A stretch of DNA of 36,353 nt. Origin: Planctomycetota bacterium. Its GTDB lineage: Bacteria > Planctomycetota > Planctomycetia > Gemmatales > Gemmataceae. The notes under the pieces were generated by a model that had not been told where the DNA came from, did no database searches, and saw only the letters and a list, made by a program, of their open reading frames with translations. Shown piece after piece: positions 15,699 to 24,073 of this stretch; positions within the stretch are counted from its first letter, which is position 1; every line of letters starts with the position of its first letter. The stretch is from contig VGZI01000043.1 of NCBI GenBank assembly GCA_016872605.1, positions 1 through 36,353 of the forward strand, in the 5' to 3' direction. Made by a program: the position numbers and the translations under genes.

Positions 15699-18053
15699 CT
15701 AGAAAAACAGCCGCGAGATATCGAGATACAAAACGAAGATCATCAGGCAGAGCACCATGGCCAGGCCAATATAGGTTGCGGCGACGCGGACGCCCTCGGG
15801 GGCGGGCTGGCCGCGAATGCCCTCGTAAATCAGGAACACCATGTGCCCGCCGTCGAGCACGGGAATCGGCAGGAAGTTCACGACGGCCAGGTTGATGCTG
15901 ATCAGGCCGAGAAAGAACACGAAGTCGGCGAAGTCCAGGCCCGCAAAGCGATACGTGCCGTAGGCGATGGTAAGCGGACCGCCGATGTTCTCCGTGTCGA
16001 TGCGGCGAAAGATCATGCCGCGCAGGTTGAGGAACACTTCGACCATGCGATTGTTCGTGTCCTTGAACCCGAGCCAAACGGCGTCGACCGGCCCGGCGGC
16101 GCGGACGCGGCGCGTGTCGCTGGCGAGCAGCCAGCCTCGATCGTCGACGGGCCAGGTCTTGTCGACGGAGAGCGGTATCTCGATTTCCTCAGTTTTCTTG
16201 TCGCGTTCGACTTTGACGACGACCTTGGCATAGCGGTGATGCTGGTCAAAGATGATGAAGGACAGGTAAGCCCACTGATTCTCTTCGATGTCCTTCTTCA
16301 TGAATTTGCCTGGGACATTCTCGTCGAACTCTTGGATGTCGTAGCGGATGTTCTTGATGACATCGCCGACCTTGAGCGGAGATTGCTTGCTGCGCACTTC
16401 GTCCACGATCGCTTTGATCTGGTAGCCGAGCCCCAGTTCCGGGATCGGCATCGGCGAATTGCGGCTAAACGGGGCGACGCGTTCGAAGCGCCAAGACGAA
16501 TCCCATTTGAGGTCGATGGGTTCTTCCTTGTACTGCTCGTTGCCGGCGGTGGCCTTGTGCCGGCGCAGCGTGAGCTTTACCATGCGATCACCCTCAACCT
16601 TCTTTTGGTCGAGCCGATCGGACCACTGGCGCAGTTCGAAGGGCAATCGCTCTGGATCGAGGATTTTGCCTTTCTCGCCCGACTCGAGCTTGTCCTTCCA
16701 AACGAGCACGCTTCCGTCGTAGTCTTTGACGCTGACCGCGAGGATCAAGTCGCCTTCAAGCTTTTTCTCTGGGTCGGGATCGCGGACTTTCGCGTCTGCG
16801 GCGGGAGACTGATCGCGCACCACGACGATCGGCCCCATCTTCATCCGGACGCCCAGATCGTAGCGGTAGTGCGGGGCCACTTTGACGTCGATCTCTTCGG
16901 CTTTCGCAGCGGCGCCGCGGCGAACACGCACGGTAATCTCCTTGTCTGCAAGGAGCTGGAGCCGCTTGGCGAAATCAAAATAGTCGCACTGATCTTCATC
17001 GGGGAAGTGCGGCGACCCTTTGGCGCGCGGGTCGGGCGGCAGCACGGTGACCTTGCTCGGATCGGACGGGTCGCTCATGCCGATGATCACGTCGCCGTAC
17101 CGGAATTTCGCGTCGGCGGCGGGCGTGCCGGCAAGATACGGGCCTGCGCGGGAGTCCAGTTCCTGAATGAACCGGAGCTTCTTGGGAGGCGACAATCCGA
17201 GGACCGGTTTCGTGTCGCCAGCTTCCTTCCGTGGCTCAATGGCCGTTTCGACAACTCTGCCCCCAGGCGCCTGATGGCTGAGGGGAACCTTCTGACCGGA
17301 CAGGCTATTGATCACGGTCTGCATGAGGTCGGTGAAGGTGGGGTGGTCGGCGTCGCCGATTTTGGTGATGACGTCGCCAGAGCGGACGTTGTTCCTAAAC
17401 GCCGGTCCGCCCGAATCGGTGTAGCCGACGACGGCCGCCGGCCGCTCAATCCCTTGTCCGGTGTAGACGACGATGAAGCAAACAACGGCGAGGATGGCGT
17501 TCATGATGACACCGGCCGAGATGATCAGCATGCGTTGGGCGACGGTTTTCTTGCGATAGGATCGCGGGTCGTCACTGTCGTCGGCCCCTTCGTCGCCGTC
17601 GATCTGGCCGACCATCTGCACGTACCCACCCAACGGCAAAATGGCCAGGCGATAGTTGGTGTCGCCCCAGGTGAATTGGCAGCCGGGAATGGGCGGACCG
17701 AAACCGATGCTGAACGTCGTGACATTGACGCCGCACCACTTCGCCGCCAAGAAGTGGCCCAGTTCGTGGATAAAAATCACGAACGACAGGCCCAGAGCTG
17801 CCTTCACGATCGACCACAGCTCGATCAAGTTGAATTTGACGAACAGATAGATGACCAGAGCCCCGATAAGGGCCATCATCACCATGTTGTAGGTGTTGAA
17901 AAACAACGGCGGCTGCTCGAAATCGGGTTCCTCGTATTCGGCGATGGCCGTCGGCTTCGGCGCAGACGGTTCGCCGGCGCGCATGCCGTCGTCCGGCGGA
18001 GGGGTCGGCGGCTCATTCGACGTCGGCGGCGTGTTCCCCGCGGACGGGTTCAT
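15699..18053 (-). CDS. rseP: RIP zinc metalloprotease RseP (site-2 protease)
   Basis: The 784-residue product has the site-2 protease motif HELGH (residues 96-100) within a membrane segment and the second metal motif NFLPIPVLDGGH (ending about 737) near the C-terminus, with membrane helices at both ends. The periplasmic middle (about 200-680) is long and has PDZ-like segments (VRSGDVITKIGDADHPTFTD, LKVGDVIKNIRYD). Family members in proteobacteria are about 450 residues, so this one is enlarged, as in some planctomycetes. A 50-residue Pro-rich, probably disordered, N-terminal extension precedes the first helix. RseP cleaves membrane-embedded substrates such as anti-sigma factors and signal peptide remnants. 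The ATG at 18053 overlaps the dxr stop as ATGA, so the two are translationally coupled; the longer frame from 18182 lies inside dxr and is unlikely. Confidence 0.93.
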   Translation of the reverse strand: MNPSAGNTPPTSNEPPTPPPDDGMRAGEPSAPKPTAIAEYEEPDFEQPPLFFNTYNMVMMALIGALVIYLFVKFNLIELWSIVKAALGLSFVIFIHELGHFLAAKWCGVNVTTFSIGFGPPIPGCQFTWGDTNYRLAILPLGGYVQMVGQIDGDEGADDSDDPRSYRKKTVAQRMLIISAGVIMNAILAVVCFIVVYTGQGIERPAAVVGYTDSGGPAFRNNVRSGDVITKIGDADHPTFTDLMQTVINSLSGQKVPLSHQAPGGRVVETAIEPRKEAGDTKPVLGLSPPKKLRFIQELDSRAGPYLAGTPAADAKFRYGDVIIGMSDPSDPSKVTVLPPDPRAKGSPHFPDEDQCDYFDFAKRLQLLADKEITVRVRRGAAAKAEEIDVKVAPHYRYDLGVRMKMGPIVVVRDQSPAADAKVRDPDPEKKLEGDLILAVSVKDYDGSVLVWKDKLESGEKGKILDPERLPFELRQWSDRLDQKKVEGDRMVKLTLRRHKATAGNEQYKEEPIDLKWDSSWRFERVAPFSRNSPMPIPELGLGYQIKAIVDEVRSKQSPLKVGDVIKNIRYDIQEFDENVPGKFMKKDIEENQWAYLSFIIFDQHHRYAKVVVKVERDKKTEEIEIPLSVDKTWPVDDRGWLLASDTRRVRAAGPVDAVWLGFKDTNNRMVEVFLNLRGMIFRRIDTENIGGPLTIAYGTYRFAGLDFADFVFFLGLISINLAVVNFLPIPVLDGGHMVFLIYEGIRGQPAPEGVRVAATYIGLAMVLCLMIFVLYLDISRLFF

Positions 18054-19249
18054 CGACTCCGGCTTGATGCCTTCGCGGTTTTCCAACGCAAAACCTCCTG
18101 GCGAGACCACCGATCCAGCGCGCTTAACTCGCTCAAGGTCGGCCGTTCGCTGAAATTGTGATGATCCAATACCTCTCGACAAACGCGAGGAATGTCCAAG
18201 AACGACAGTCCTCCGTCCAAGAACGCCCCGACGGCGGCTTCATTGGCGGCGTTCAGCACGGCGCCGCACGTTCCGCCGCGCCGCGCTACTTCGATTCCCA
18301 ACTCCAACGCTGGAAATGTCTCTCGATCCGGCTGCTGAAAGTTCAGGCTGCGGAGTTCGTCCCACTTCAGTCGCTTCGCGGGACCAGCAACGCGGTCCGG
18401 ATAGGTCAGTGCATACTGGATCGGCAAGCACATGTCCGGCGGCGAAAGTTGGGCCAGCACCGATCCGTCCGTGAATTCGACAAACGAGTGAATAATCGAC
18501 TCCGGATGGATGACCACCTCGATCTGCTCGGGGCGAAGGTTGAACAGCCAGCGTGCTTCGATGATCTCCAGCGCCTTGTTCATGAGCGTGGCGGAATCGA
18601 CGGTGATCTTGCGTCCCATCGTCCAGGTTGGATGCTTGAGCGCTTGCTCGGGGGTGACGCTTGCCAATTCCTCGCGTTTTCGGCCGCGGAAGGGTCCGCC
18701 GCTGGCCGTCAGGACGATGCGTTCGACTTCTCGCGGGGCGCCCGCCTGCATCGCCTGAAAGATGGCGCTATGTTCGCTATCGACCGGCAGGATGCGCGCG
18801 TTGCGCTGGGCCGCAAGCTCCATGACGAGCGGCCCGGCCATGACGAGCGTTTCTTTGTTGGCGACGGCGACGGTTTTTCCGGCTTGCAGCGCCAGCCAAG
18901 TCCCGGTCAAGCCGGCTGAACCGACGATCGCGGTGAGCACCACATCGACATCGGGATCACTGACCATCGTGGCGACAGCATCGTCGCCGCTGAGAAGGCG
19001 CGTATTCGCCGGGAGCGTCTGCCGCGCCAGGGCATGGGCAGCTTGCGGATCGGTGGCGTGCACGTAGCGCGGTTGATGGCGATGAGTCTGCTGGAGCAAG
19101 TCCTCCCAGCGCGAGTGGGCGCTCAGTCCGAACGCTTCGAGCCGATCGGGGAGCGCGTCAATCACCTTGAGGCAGCTGGTGCCGATCGACCCGGTCGAAC
19201 CGAGCACGACCACGCGTCGGCGGCATCCTGCTGCAGCGGAAGAAATCAC
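18050..19249 (-). CDS. dxr: 1-deoxy-D-xylulose 5-phosphate reductoisomerase
   Basis: The 399-residue product matches Dxr/IspC throughout: NADPH-binding GSTGSIG near the N-terminus, NKETLVMAG, metal/substrate motif DSEHSAIFQ, ASGGPFR, HPTWTMGRKITVDSATLMNK, and NAANEAAV near the C-terminus. It converts DXP to 2-C-methyl-D-erythritol 4-phosphate, the committed step of the MEP isoprenoid pathway, in the cytosol. The start is GTG at 19249 with GGGAG upstream. The dxr-rseP order is a widespread bacterial linkage, and the ATGA overlap supports co-expression. Confidence 0.97.
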   Translation of the reverse strand: MISSAAAGCRRRVVVLGSTGSIGTSCLKVIDALPDRLEAFGLSAHSRWEDLLQQTHRHQPRYVHATDPQAAHALARQTLPANTRLLSGDDAVATMVSDPDVDVVLTAIVGSAGLTGTWLALQAGKTVAVANKETLVMAGPLVMELAAQRNARILPVDSEHSAIFQAMQAGAPREVERIVLTASGGPFRGRKREELASVTPEQALKHPTWTMGRKITVDSATLMNKALEIIEARWLFNLRPEQIEVVIHPESIIHSFVEFTDGSVLAQLSPPDMCLPIQYALTYPDRVAGPAKRLKWDELRSLNFQQPDRETFPALELGIEVARRGGTCGAVLNAANEAAVGAFLDGGLSFLDIPRVCREVLDHHNFSERPTLSELSALDRWSRQEVLRWKTAKASSRSR

Positions 19250-19421
19250 TCGCTGGCTCCCTACCTACGTGCGAACGCGGGTTGCAAGTCTCCAGTTAGC
19301 GCCCGCTTGGCGCACACCTGCTATTAGCTTATTCGCTTCGAATCCATCGACCATTTTAACGTGCCGCGAGAAAGGGACGCAATGGCAAGAAGCGGCATCC
19401 TTGCAACCGGAAAAACACGAA

Positions 19422-19457
19422 CGGCGAGTCTCCCACGTATGCGGGGGAGGCTCGCCG
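19422..19457. terminator. Hairpin downstream of the kinase-like gene
   Basis: CGGCGAGTCTCCCACG pairs with CGGGGGAGGCTCGCCG around a TATG loop, starting 19 bp after the stop of the kinase-fold gene and before the dxr start. It likely ends that transcript, although no T-tract follows. Confidence 0.6.
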
Positions 19458-19476
19458 GTGCGTAACGAACAAAAGA

Positions 19477-20889
19477 TCAATTGAAAAACCGAAACGCCAG
19501 ATAACCGACGACGCAGGCCAACAGGGCCGTCGCCATGACGCCGACGGGGCCCATGCCGGTATCCCAGGCCGAGCGATCGTCGTCGTCGTCCTCGATGCCG
19601 CCGGGCACGGGAAGCTGCTGAGGCAACAGATCCGAATCTTCACTGTCGGCCGGTGGCGCGGGCTTGGGCGCTTCCGGCTTGCCTCGCAGCGAATTGCGCG
19701 TCGGCAAGGCGCCGATCGCTTGTGGCTTCGGCGTGGGCGTCGATGGCGCCGGTGACTTGGCGGGGCCAGGCCCCGGCATCGAGCTTGGCTTCGACTCGCT
19801 CCGCGTCGGCATCGGCTTGTTCGCCGCTTTGGGTCGTTGATGCAGTTCGCTTGCTCTTCGCTGGATCAACGGGCGCAGTTCTTCCACCACTTGCCCAGCC
19901 GACTGAAAGCGGTCCTCCGGCTTCTTCTGCATAAGTCGTTCCACCAAGGCGATCAACGCGCCCGGCGCATCCGGCGCCAGTTCGGAAAGCGACTGCGGCT
20001 GCTTGAACTGGTGGGCCATCATCTTCTCGGCCGCGCTCCCATCCGGGAACGGGTACTGCCCCGCCAGCATGAAGTACATCAGGCATCCCAAACTGTACTG
20101 ATCGCCGGTCGGCGTAAGGTTGGTCGGATCCATGATGCTTTCGGGACTGGAGCAATCAAGCCCGCTCGACACCGAGTTGGCGGTCGACATCGTGTCGACG
20201 AGCGATTCTCCTTCAGTCTCGGCGAGCAAGCAGCCGATGCCGAAGTCGAGGATATAAACCGATCGATCCGGGCCGATCATGATATTCGAGGGTTTGAGCA
20301 AGCCGTGAAAGAGGGCCTGTTGATGGCATACTTCGAGGCCTTCGGCAATTTGCATGGCGATTTCGGCGACCAATTCGGAAGGGAACTTGCCCCCATTCTG
20401 AATGATCTTGTCGAGCGTCTCGCCTTCAACAAACGGCCAAGCGAGGTAGTGCATGCCCCCGGCCGTGCCGACGTCGACGAACGGCACCACCGTCCGGTGC
20501 TTGCATTGCTCGAACGACCGGACCTTGCGGCGAGCAATGCGGACGTTCCACATGCTGCGGCGCGGCAGCACCTTGACGGCGTACCACTGATTGTCGGTCT
20601 TGTTGTGCGCTTTGTAGACCGTGCCCATGCTGCCCGAACCAAGGGCATCCATCAACGTAAAGGGCCCGAGCACGAATCCTTGCGTCTTGCCTTGCAGCAG
20701 CCGTTCCGATTGGAAGGGGGTCAGGATGCCCTGCGCGATCAGGAATTCGGCCAATTCGGGCGGCTCGGCACGCGGGTTTTTCTGCAGGAATTCGCCGACG
20801 ATCTGATCCAAACGACCGCGATCGATCAAGTTGCTGCGGCGCAAATCCCAGACAAACCATTCGCAGGCGCCAAGTTCAGTCGTTACCAT
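19477..20889 (-). CDS. Ser/Thr protein kinase-fold protein lacking the catalytic Asp (probable pseudokinase), tail-anchored
   Basis: The 470-residue product has an N-terminal segment seen in planctomycete kinases (residues 1-75, LAEFLIAQGILTPFQSERLL), a kinase domain (about 77-350), a Pro/Ser-rich linker and a C-terminal membrane helix (GVMATALLACVVGYLAF). The kinase domain has the Gly loop LGSGSMGTVYKA, the ATP Lys in YAVKVLP (K106), DFG (215-217) and the SPE motif (248-250). The catalytic loop, normally HRDxKPxN, reads HGLLKPSN (195-202): Arg and the catalytic Asp are replaced by Gly and Leu. ATP binding may persist but phosphotransfer is doubtful. It lies next to the LptF/LptG-type permease and the dual-specificity phosphatase on the same strand. 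Start ATG at 20889; the upstream frame to 20946 is not needed. Confidence 0.88.
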   Translation of the reverse strand: MVTTELGACEWFVWDLRRSNLIDRGRLDQIVGEFLQKNPRAEPPELAEFLIAQGILTPFQSERLLQGKTQGFVLGPFTLMDALGSGSMGTVYKAHNKTDNQWYAVKVLPRRSMWNVRIARRKVRSFEQCKHRTVVPFVDVGTAGGMHYLAWPFVEGETLDKIIQNGGKFPSELVAEIAMQIAEGLEVCHQQALFHGLLKPSNIMIGPDRSVYILDFGIGCLLAETEGESLVDTMSTANSVSSGLDCSSPESIMDPTNLTPTGDQYSLGCLMYFMLAGQYPFPDGSAAEKMMAHQFKQPQSLSELAPDAPGALIALVERLMQKKPEDRFQSAGQVVEELRPLIQRRASELHQRPKAANKPMPTRSESKPSSMPGPGPAKSPAPSTPTPKPQAIGALPTRNSLRGKPEAPKPAPPADSEDSDLLPQQLPVPGGIEDDDDDRSAWDTGMGPVGVMATALLACVVGYLAFRFFN

Positions 20890-21103
20890 TGCTGCATCCT
20901 CTGTGAAACCAATGGGGAACGGGGAAGGAGCGCGGAAAGTCCGCATTCCGAATGAAACATGGGACAGAAAACGGAATCTGTCAAATCGTAGGAAGTGTAA
21001 TGATCGAATGGGTTGTCACGAGGAGGCAGAATCTATACGGGCGTACAGAAAAGTTCGCGTTTTGCACTCGCATGACACCGCCGGAGTGAGAATCGCTTCT
21101 CCT

Positions 21104-22240
21104 CTATGTGTGCACAGCGTCAAACATGACCAGGGAGATTGGCCCGAAAATGATGACCGGAAGCCACGCTGCCATGGCCGGCGACACATAGGCGCGCGTC
21201 TCGAGATTCGTGCCAAGATATTGGCATGCCAGAATGGAGGCGAAGAACACAACGCAGAGCATCAGGCACAAACCGGCACTGATGAAGATGTTGCGGTTTT
21301 GATCACGCAGAATGACTGACAGGCCGAGCAGGACCAGAATGACGCCGACAATCGGCCTGGTTAGCCGCATGTGAAAGACGACGGCAAGCGTGGCCTGCTG
21401 AGCTTGCGAATGGTACGGCTTGTCGAGTTCCGTGAGCAGCTGGACCGTGGGCCGATACATGTACCAATTCTTGACACGCATGACGGTGTCGAGATCGACG
21501 TCGGGAGTTTTCAGAAAATAGGCGCCATCGCCGAGGGGCTTGAGGATATCTTCCTTGTCCTGGGGCCAGTTCGGGAGTTCCGCCGGTTTGGCGTTCTTGA
21601 GCAGCCAACCGCCGGTGCGTTTATCACCCGCCTGTTCAGGAACGTACCGGGCTTCCTCGGCCTGCAGGAAGGTGATGGAGTTGCGCCCGATGGAAGTCGG
21701 AATGACCGCAACGAAGTCCTTGACGAGCAGTTCTTTTTTGATGGCGGCCTTCCCGGAAACCAAAATGTTGTTGCGGTCGTAGACGCCTCCCTTGATGTCG
21801 GTGTCTTTCGCGCCGTCGGGGTTCTGCCGATTCTCGAGCATGAAGGCGTCGATATTGGGCATCGCCAGCTCTTGATTGACCGCGGCCAACGTCATCATGG
21901 CAAACGCGCAGCAAAGCACTGGCGCCACCGCGCGGCGCGTCGACACGCCGGCGGACAGCAGCGGCAGCAACTCGTTGTTGCGCTGCATCCACGCCACGGT
22001 GAACATCCCCGCCAGCAGCACAACCGCTTCGCAGAGCCGATCGAAAATCTGAAAGGACTTGAATCCGTAATACACGCCGACGTACTGCAATACCGCCGTG
22101 AAGTCGCGCCGGTTCGACGTGAAGTCTTCGAGATTCATGAACAAATCGACGACGACGAACAACCCCATCAAGGCTACCAGGCAGAACAGGTAGGCTTTGA
22201 CATAGCCGATGATCATTTGCCGATCGTGGATCGTGAACAT
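21104..22240 (-). CDS. LptF/LptG family permease (YjgP/YjgQ)
   Basis: The 378-residue product has three N-terminal membrane helices, a large periplasmic domain (about 120-285) and three C-terminal helices, the arrangement of LptF/LptG. N-terminal motifs are YVKAYLFCLVALMGLFVVVD and the block with LLPLLSAGVSTRRAV, the family's ELxALxAAGxSxxR-like region. LptF and LptG with the LptB ATPase extract LPS from the inner membrane and pass it to LptC/A/D. Only one permease is encoded here, so a partner may be elsewhere. It lies between the phosphatase and the kinase-fold gene on the minus strand, with an 80 bp gap holding a hairpin upstream. No clear Shine-Dalgarno precedes the ATG. Confidence 0.88.
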   Translation of the reverse strand: MFTIHDRQMIIGYVKAYLFCLVALMGLFVVVDLFMNLEDFTSNRRDFTAVLQYVGVYYGFKSFQIFDRLCEAVVLLAGMFTVAWMQRNNELLPLLSAGVSTRRAVAPVLCCAFAMMTLAAVNQELAMPNIDAFMLENRQNPDGAKDTDIKGGVYDRNNILVSGKAAIKKELLVKDFVAVIPTSIGRNSITFLQAEEARYVPEQAGDKRTGGWLLKNAKPAELPNWPQDKEDILKPLGDGAYFLKTPDVDLDTVMRVKNWYMYRPTVQLLTELDKPYHSQAQQATLAVVFHMRLTRPIVGVILVLLGLSVILRDQNRNIFISAGLCLMLCVVFFASILACQYLGTNLETRAYVSPAMAAWLPVIIFGPISLVMFDAVHT

Positions 22241-22264
22241 GACAACCGGTCCGTGGTTTCAAGG

Positions 22265-22308
22265 TTACGTTCAGCGCTCGCGTGGCGCAAGGCGAGCGCT
22301 AAACGTAA
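22265..22308. terminator. Hairpin downstream of the dual-specificity phosphatase gene
   Basis: TTACGTTCAGCGCTCGC and GCGAGCGCTAAACGTAA pair with one mismatch over 17 bp around a 10-base loop, 12 bp after the phosphatase stop. Its arm core (TTAGCGCTCGC) matches other hairpins in the window. Confidence 0.65.
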
Positions 22309-22320
22309 ACGACGCGTGCC

Positions 22321-22923
22321 TCATGGCGATTTCTTTTCGCGCGGCTGATAGTGCATCACGTACTGCTCAATGTAATCATTGGACGAATTGGCGATGAAAT
22401 GCCCGAAGCCGTGCGCGCGCAGCTCGCGCATCGCTTCCTGCCGGCTCCAGCCGTTGTACTCCATTCGATAAATCGCCGACATCACGCCGGTGCGATGCAA
22501 GCCGGCCTTGCAATGGATCAACACGGGATAGGCGTTTTCGTCGTCCATCACCTGCAAGAACTGCCGCACGGCGACGGAGGTATCTTCGGGCCGAAGCTTG
22601 ACGAATATGAACTTGTATTGAACTCCCAGGCTCGCGCACAAATCACTTTCTTTCACGGACGCGGAGTTGAAGCGGCTGGCGTGCAGCGTCGGATCGGGGT
22701 CTTCATCCCAAAAGCTGATCACGGTCTTGATGCCGAGCCGTTCGATCGCGTCGCGAAATCCGTCCGCCGTCAAACAACCGCTCCGATAGACTTTTCCTTC
22801 CACGATCGGCCTGAGCCTCTTGGTGTGCTCAAGTCCGTAGCGATAATACAGATAGGGGGGACAAACCATCAGAACGACAAGCGCCAGGCCCATGGCCCAG
22901 CGAAACGCGTTGGAAACATTCAC
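22321..22923 (-). CDS. Membrane-anchored dual-specificity/tyrosine phosphatase
   Basis: The 200-residue product has an N-terminal membrane helix (about residues 8-28, ALVVLMVCPPYLYYRYG) and a phosphatase domain with the P-loop HCKAGLHRTG (H137, C138, R144), the CX5R signature. Upstream, VYRSGCLTADGF and LGIKTVISFWDE are typical of bacterial DSP/PTP domains. The single N-terminal helix could place the domain on either side of the membrane. It removes phosphate from protein or lipid substrates; the substrate is unknown. The start is GTG at 22923 with GAGGA upstream. The gene heads a minus-strand run with the LptF/LptG permease and the kinase-fold protein, and is divergent from pepE. Confidence 0.88.
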   Translation of the reverse strand: MNVSNAFRWAMGLALVVLMVCPPYLYYRYGLEHTKRLRPIVEGKVYRSGCLTADGFRDAIERLGIKTVISFWDEDPDPTLHASRFNSASVKESDLCASLGVQYKFIFVKLRPEDTSVAVRQFLQVMDDENAYPVLIHCKAGLHRTGVMSAIYRMEYNGWSRQEAMRELRAHGFGHFIANSSNDYIEQYVMHYQPREKKSP

Positions 22924-23099
22924 GATGCATCCTCGCCAATTGGGACATCCCTGTCATCGGACGGATCATGGCGTTTCCTTCGCAATTTATCAAGCCCGGT
23001 CGAGGGTCTGACGAGTCAAGCCAGGCAAACTGAGTGAAGTTGTCCTCGTTTAGCGTTCGCGTCACGCCTTGCGACTGTCAAACGACCCAGGGGTGAACG

Positions 23100-23888
23100 A
23101 TGATGCGCCTTTTACTCGGCAGCGGCGGCTTTCGTACCGAAGAACGTGTTCGCAATCTGCGTGCTCGTCTCAAGGAGCATCTCGGCCCGGTACGCCGCGT
23201 GCTCTTCCTGCCGTATGCCTTGCACGATCACGACAAGTACATGCAAACCATGCTCGATCGCGGTCTGAACGCCGATTACGATTTGGTCGGCATTCACCGT
23301 ACCTCCAATCCGCGCGAGGCCGTCCTGAACGCGGAAGCCATCTTCGTCGGCGGCGGAAATACGTTTCGCCTGCTGAATGAGCTTTACCAACAGAGGCTAC
23401 TTGATCCAATCCGCGAGCGCATCGGCGCCGGTGTGCCGTACGTCGGCATCAGCGCTGGGTCCAACGTCGCCTGTCCGACGATCAAGACCACCAATGACAT
23501 GCCGATCGTCCAGCCGCCCTGCTTCACCGCTCTCGGCTTGGTGCCGTTCCAGATCAACGCACACTATTACACGGGAAACAACTGGGTCGAAAGTCCCGGG
23601 GTGAAGCACTCCGAACCTCGGGGTTCGGAGCACCTCACCCCGGGGCATCCCGCGCAACTCGTCGAACACTTCGGCGAAACGCGCGACGACCGCCTGCGCG
23701 AATTCCACGAGATGAACGACACCCCCATCGTCGGCCTCTGGGAAGCCGGCATCCTTCTGTGCGACGGCTCGAAGGCGACGCTCTGCGACGCCCCAGCTCG
23801 CGTATTTCGCAAGGGACAACCGCTGGTGGACGTTGAGCCGGGGAGCGACTTGTTACCCCTGCTTTTCCAGCAAATTCCGGAATTGTAA
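23100..23888 (+). CDS. pepE: Peptidase E (S51 family, alpha-aspartyl dipeptidase-like) with palindrome-encoded insert
   Basis: The 262-residue product matches PepE: GGGNTFRLLNEL, nucleophile elbow GISAGSN (S118), ACPTIKTTNDMPIVQP, and FQINAHY with the catalytic His (155). PepE hydrolyses dipeptides with N-terminal Asp in the cytoplasm. E. coli PepE is 229 residues; much of the extra length here is a segment after FQINAHY (VESPGVKHSEPRGSEHLTPG, about 163-182) that ends before the conserved HFGETRDDRL. That segment is encoded by a palindrome at 23595-23644. It is close to the catalytic His, so effects on substrate access are possible. Start ATG at 23100 with AGGGGTGA upstream; a second ATG follows immediately. 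Confidence 0.9.
   Translation: MMRLLLGSGGFRTEERVRNLRARLKEHLGPVRRVLFLPYALHDHDKYMQTMLDRGLNADYDLVGIHRTSNPREAVLNAEAIFVGGGNTFRLLNELYQQRLLDPIRERIGAGVPYVGISAGSNVACPTIKTTNDMPIVQPPCFTALGLVPFQINAHYYTGNNWVESPGVKHSEPRGSEHLTPGHPAQLVEHFGETRDDRLREFHEMNDTPIVGLWEAGILLCDGSKATLCDAPARVFRKGQPLVDVEPGSDLLPLLFQQIPEL
23595..23644. repeat. 50 bp in-frame palindrome (CCCGGGGTGA...TCACCCCGGG) inside pepE
   Basis: Arms of 23 bp (beginning CCCGGGGTGAAGCACTCCGA and ending CACCTCACCCCGGG) pair with three mismatches around a TCGG loop. It encodes part of an insert absent from other PepE proteins. Confidence 0.85.
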
Positions 23889-23933
23889 GCGACAGGCTGC
23901 ACCAAGCCAGCGTCGTATGCGCTTCTGTTCCTC

Positions 23934-24048
23934 TGTCACAGCTAAAACGTCGGGTTGTAGGACGGCTCTCCCGAGCCGTCCAGCGAAACCCGGACGGTTC
24001 AGGAGAGCCGTCCTACGGAAACGCCAACCCGCCTTTTTAGCTGTGACA
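23934..24048. repeat. 115 bp nested palindrome between pepE and the next gene
   Basis: The outer arms TGTCACAGCTAAAA and TTTTAGCTGTGACA, then CGGGTTG/CAACCCG, enclose an inner pair GTAGGACGGCTCTCC/GGAGAGCCGTCCTAC extending to about 25 bp. It fills most of the 185 bp gap between two convergent genes (pepE ends at 23888, the minus-strand gene ends at 24074). It may act as a bidirectional terminator or be a small palindromic element. Confidence 0.8.
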
Positions 24049-24073
24049 AAACACTATGCTTCAGGTTGGATTA

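Noticed and set aside
15624..18161. 845-codon plus-strand frame opposite rseP
   Set aside because: It is the antisense of rseP, whose site-2 protease motifs are unmistakable; composition is typical of shadow frames in GC-rich DNA.
18053..18182. Longer N-terminus for rseP starting inside dxr
   Set aside because: It lies within dxr coding DNA; the ATG at 18053 with ATGA overlap and the Pro-rich start fit better.
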